In this document: one piece after another, positions 55,801 to 61,800 of the stretch
Position numbering within the stretch: the first letter of the stretch is position 1
Layout of the letters: every line of letters starts with the position of its first letter
Origin: Nematopogon swammerdamellus
Lineage: Eukaryota > Arthropoda > Insecta > Lepidoptera > Adelidae
Direction of reading: 5' to 3'
Length of the DNA stretch: 64,000 bases
NCBI GenBank assembly: GCA_946902875.1
Contig: OX336336.1
Location: forward strand, 25,871,558-25,935,557
Translations under genes and position numbers: made by a program
The notes under the pieces: model-generated
Database searches by the model: none
What the model was told of the DNA's origin: nothing
The model's input: the letters and a program-made list of their open reading frames with translations, nothing else

Positions 55801-58800
55801 TAAAACATAATTCCTTAAAAAGAGTGCTCAAGAACGATAACAAAAAAAAAAAAATAATAAAAAAAAAAATCTAAGATAATGACAAAAACAACAAATTTTA
55901 ACTGGATTTAGACGTATCAGCCTAGGCTGCCTGTCTAAAATAAATCAATATTAGAATGTCCGCCGTTGTATTGTTGGCAGAACATCCAGTCGACGAACTG
56001 GCAGACGATGCGGTTCAAGCCGCCTCCGCCCGGCTCGGCCATCGGTTGGCGCGTCGAGTTCCGGCCGTGCGAGGCGCAGCTCACAGACTTCGAGAACGCG
56101 GCCTACGTGTGCTTCGTGGTGCTGCTCACCAGGGTCATACTGTCATATAAGCTCAACTTCGTCATGCCTATTAGCAAGGTATTTTGTTTTCATTTATTTT
56201 TATTTTATTTCATTTGTTTATTTTTTTTCGATCAGACATTACATATCGTCGCCTAAGTATCAACACCGCGGAAGTCATTTTTTGGCCATTTTACAGGAAA
56301 CACAAAAAACCTATTATTTAGCAAGTTTTTCAAGCATCTTTATTTTAAAATTATTACAGGGTATTAAAGTAATATTCCAAATCCCATGAAAGAAAAATAA
56401 ATGACAAATTCACCTTTATTCAGTATGTTTGGCGAACACTATGGTGGGCTGATGACATACGCTGTGTTTGCCAAAACAATCCGAAGCGGGTGACTTCCGC
56501 GCTGTACATTCTTAGCCCTCTACGGCATCTGAGCGGTCGTTAGGCATTTAAGCAACCAATTAGAAGATGCGTCTTTGAATCCTCTATCCAATGACATTAA
56601 AATGTTTTTTTTCCGTTTAAAAATGACTTCCGCGGTGTTGATACTTAGGCGACGATATGAAATGTTACAGTCCTTGTCTCACCAAACTTTGAAGTTGAGA
56701 GTTAGGGCCACTGAGCCCTATTATCACAAATTATACAAATTATATAAAAAAAAAAAAAAAAAAAAATATAACTATCAAGCGGCAAGTATGGGACGCAGTA
56801 CCAACCTGCTGCGTGACTCGGTGGAAGCACAGTGCCAAGGTGAGAGGTGGCTATCCTTTCGCACGGCATCTTGTCCCTATCCCTTAGTGGCAAGTCTTTG
56901 TAGTGAGAACTCTCAGCGAAATTGTTAATTGTTTGCTCTCGAGCTGTGTTTTCAAGACTGTAAGCGATATTATGTGGCTAGCCAAGGTGGCTAGTCACTA
57001 TAAAGTACTTGTATAGTGCCCGGGACGGATCTCGGCGTGTCGTCCCCGCAGCGGACGACCCGCCACGCGAATACACTATACAGGTACGGTGCGGGTGCGA
57101 GGGAGAACACTGACGAACCGCTGCGGGGGCGACACGCCGAGATCCGCCCCGCGCATTATAATAATATGTATAAAAAAAATACCCTGCGAAGTTTCTTGCC
57201 GGTTCTTCTTCGTGGGTGTAATCGAACCCGATAGAACAAATCTTGACAAGTTTGAGTGCGGTCTAACTGCCGTATGAATGATCAATAAACGATACAATAG
57301 AATTATGAATCTCGATCATGAACATCGCCACAGATTACTAAATAGTTACTTCGTAACAGATGAATCACTCAATAGAAAATGTTCCTACCTTCGGGCTTTA
57401 ATAGCCTACTGCTTCACGTCGCCAATCGCTGCGTGCGAAAATGTACCTTAACGATCGAGTGTAAAGATTCTTTGGGCAGCCCGTTGAAATTCACCGCCAG
57501 CGGTGCGCCGGGCGGTAGGTAGTTAGCGCGCGCAAGTACATAGAGTGCGTGAGGCCTGACATCGCCCCCGGGCTCGTCTCCCGCTCCGCAGGTAGACGAG
57601 AACATGCAACGGGCGCAGAAGCGGGACGCGTGCCGCTCGGCTCGGTTCTGGTGGCGGCGCGACGTGGGCGCGCCGGCGTCCGCCTCCGCGCAGCCGCCCA
57701 CGCCGACCGCCGGCACCGCCGACACTTACGAGGAGATGACCGTCAACGAGATTGTCAATGGCAAGGTGCGGATGCATTTGTTATGTTTGCTTGTTGTACC
57801 AATTTAATTTTTTTAACCGTCTCGGATGATAAAATCTGTAAGTAAAAACTGAATTTCACTTGACAATGGCCTTCAATGACTATATATATATATATATATA
57901 TATAAGGTATATCTTTATTTATGTAAAAAATTTCGGGAGGGTTACATACACACTCAAATAAACATGTTAACCAAAAAAAAATTTATGTTTTTAGCATTAC
58001 TTTTCGAGAAATTAAACAAAACATGTTTGCTACCTAAACATTAACCTGTGTGTAACAGTAGGTAACTTGCATTGTACGGGGTCAATGACCGTACTATGTT
58101 CAAACGCAGAACAGCTGCTTGTTGTAAGTAAGTCACAAGTTCACTATGATTGGTTTTTACAGCTACTTATTTGATTTTATTGTTTTGTTAGGAGAAAAAA
58201 TGCTCCTATAAACATATTATGTTTTTTTCTTACGTAAAGTGTTTCTTTGAGTGCGTATGTAACCCTCCCGAAATTTTTGACATAAATAACGAAGCACCTT
58301 ATACAGGGTGTTTTAGGATAGGGTTTCGCAACTTCAGGGTTCGAAAGGGGTTCTTTGGGAAATTGTTACATCAAGATTTGGTGGATGGTTAATCCTACGC
58401 GACGGTGAGAGTAGTGGTGGTTGCGTGCCTAATAGAATTGCAGGTAGGTAAATTCCAAACACTGAAAGTTCAATGACATCACATGAAAAAGCGAACTGGA
58501 CTAAGTCATTGCACTCCCTACACCTAGACAGCACTGTTGCCAAATCTCCCCATACTCACTGTCCATCGAGTTTTTATAACAATTTCAAATTTTTGTATGA
58601 AAAAAAAAATGGAATTTCGATTGGAGTGATTTGAAGGAGCTGAACGCGATTCCGCCGTCCCCCTTCCACCTTCGTACAACGCGCACTGGGCAGGGATTGC
58701 ATCCCTATACGCTGGACTTACCACGGTTGCGTACTAATCCGTTCTGCAGATCCTTCCTCCACAGAACTGGTAAACGCTGGAACGCTCTCCCTGCCCACCT

Positions 58801-61800
58801 ATTTCCCCCCAAGTATAGTCTTGGGTCCTTCAAGAGAGGCGTGAATGGGCACCTGTCAGGCCGGCATGCCATTCGCAACCCCCGCATACGACCGAATGTC
58901 CATGGGCGTCGCTAGACACCTTAGGTGGCTCGGCGCCAGATGTCGCGCTCACTATAAAATAAAATTGATGAGGGTTATTTTAAATAATAATGATTACAGT
59001 ACGCGCTCGGTAATCCGCCACCCAAATTTTTTCGCCTATGCCGGATTGCTGGAACTGCGGGTTATTGGATTTGTATGGGATATAAAGCATTTATGTATGT
59101 AATTATGTGGCACACTGCATAATTCACTGCATAACACACTAAAGTACGAAATGGAATTCGAGATCAAAAAGGTAAACAAAGGTGTTGCCAATTCAAAACC
59201 ATAGTCTCATTTGTGTTGATTTTCGAAAAGTACTAAAATAGCATGTTAAAATTGTACGCGTATCTTAAACACGTAAAACAAAATATGGCACACAGTTTTC
59301 AGCTTTAAAATGACGTAGAAAACAATCCAAAAATAAAATATAATTATTTGAAATAAAATCACACAATTTTTTTTTATTATACTGGCAATAAGGCAGAAGC
59401 TCTAAACATTTCGCTCTTCTTAACCAGAAAATCGATAAAATAAATTGTTCGAACAATTTAATATTATATTAAGCCGTCAAGTCTTTTTTTTTTCATAGAC
59501 TCGTTACCCCCCTTGAGTCCGAGGCCTTTTTTGCGCGCCGCGACCTTGAGCCTCGGCCTTGGCCTTGACATAAACTCAAATATTTCGCAAAATAATGAAA
59601 TCCGACCTTGATAATACAAATCTTTTAATTTCATTAAGAATATTCAATTGCTATTCAATTTGTAAATCAATCCAAATTGATCAACTAAAATCGATCCACG
59701 AGAACGCAGCTTTAGACTATCTAGAAAAATGTTGACTACCCATGAAACATCACTTTGACAGTGACATTTCTTTGTTTACATTTTTGATCTCGAATTACAT
59801 TTCCTACTTTACGTAATTCAACAAAAATAACAGACGCGTAGTTTCGCTGTCAAGGTCGGGGCCGGACCGAGCGCGAGAGCAAATTTTGCTATGCTCACCC
59901 GAATCCCCCCGCTCTATAATCCGGCAGCAGTGCCGGATTATAGAGCGGGTCAGCTGAGGCAAAAAATGCCGGACTACTGGGCGTGCCGGACTGTCGAGCG
60001 CCGGATTACCGAGCGCCTACTGTAGTTTCTCAAACCTATCCTGAAGCACATGGGTTTATGTTGTTACGTGTTGACATTGCCGACAGGAGGGAGTGTTTCC
60101 TGGGCTGATCCCGCTGATAGAGTCGTACCTGTCCGGCATGGACGTGGACGCGGACACGCACTGCTCGGTGCAGCAGTACCTCAAGCTGATCCAGCGGCGC
60201 GCCGCCGGCGACATCCTCACCATGGCCTCGTGGATGCGGGTCTTCGTCACCGACCACCCGCAGTACAAGTGAGCTATAGAGTCGTACCTGTCTGCGACAA
60301 ACGGAAGTCGGCGTCCTCAGGCATTCCGGCATTACGTCTGGACCCGACCGAGTTCTCACTAACAACTGAACTAAGGGGTCGTACCCATACTACGTGACCG
60401 ATTTTACCCAGTTTTTGACCCCCTCAACCCCTCCCCCCCCCTGCCCCCCCCTTGTGACTGACCGTGGTATTTTTCGAACCCCGTCCCCCCTAAATCGGTC
60501 ACGTGGTATGGGTACGAGCCCTAACGTGTCTTTCGCAATTAATACACATAAATATTCCAACCTCTTTGTCATATTATAGTTTCCACTTAACACCCGAAAA
60601 ATCTTCTCTTTATTCAGGAAAGGTCTGTCCTTCTCGCCCGCTCATCTTCCCATTTTTCCAGGCCAATCGGTACACCCCCCCGATTCCCTCTGTTGACGTT
60701 TCCACTTTCTGACCTACCCGCAACGCTTGTGTACTGATGGTTTGTGGAATGCGGGAAATATGAGTGTGCTGAGTAACAGCGTCATATTACCCACTAGTCT
60801 GATTTAAGATTACCGTGGTTAACATTCATTTTTTTTTTTTTTTTATGGAAACTGACACGGTTGGCTACATCACCTACAACATCCGTGATGTCAGCCCATA
60901 ACACCGGGTGAACTAGGTGCTATGTCAGTGCTTCCCTTCATTTCGCGCCGGCTACACTGAACTGGACGGAAAACACGAACTATTTACATAGCCGTTTCGA
61001 CCGACGTTTCGCTCAGTGCGGTGGTACCAACCCGGCCGGGATAAACCCTACCCCACCGATACCACCCAGTGAGGTAAGAAGGGAAGGGACCTACAGTTTA
61101 ACGTGGAATCAGAACCACGGTCAGCCTCCAACGGTCGGGCGGTCACCCATCCAATAACTGACCGCACCACTGAGCTGCCGAGGCTGACGATCCCTTAGTC
61201 GACTTTTACGACATGCGACGGGGAGAGATGCAGTGGGGCTATTCTTTTTAAGTACCGACCCCACACGGTACAAATTCATAGTGGAGATATTTATTTACGG
61301 CTTTACGTTTGAACGTTTGAGTCGAAACGTCGCGGCAACGCGATAAAAAAACCGTAAGTAAAGCCGTAAATAAATATTTCCATTACCCACTAGTCGTTAC
61401 CCCGGCGCCGCTGCCCACCAAAATATCCTACAATAACCATCCATATATGTGCCAGAAATCGTCAAGTGTAAGAAAACGAATTATTTAGTAGTTTTTGGCT
61501 TGTAAGCGGAAATAGAATCGACGGTACGTCGGTCGGCGCGCCGTTACAGATTTTGCGCTTTATTAGTCAGTCCGTCTGTCATCGTGTATGAGTCCACTGC
61601 TGGACATACGCCTCTCCAATTTTCTTCCAGGCCTTTAGCAGTAAGGAACCACTGCTTTCCGCCGACGTATTTGATGTCGTCGTCCCGCCTGAAGGTTTTT
61701 TCAGTTAGGGTTAGCTCGGTAATTTATTAATGAAACTGGGACATGGGAATTTCATTCATAAACAAAGAAGTATAATTTAAATTTGCAGACAAGACTCGGT

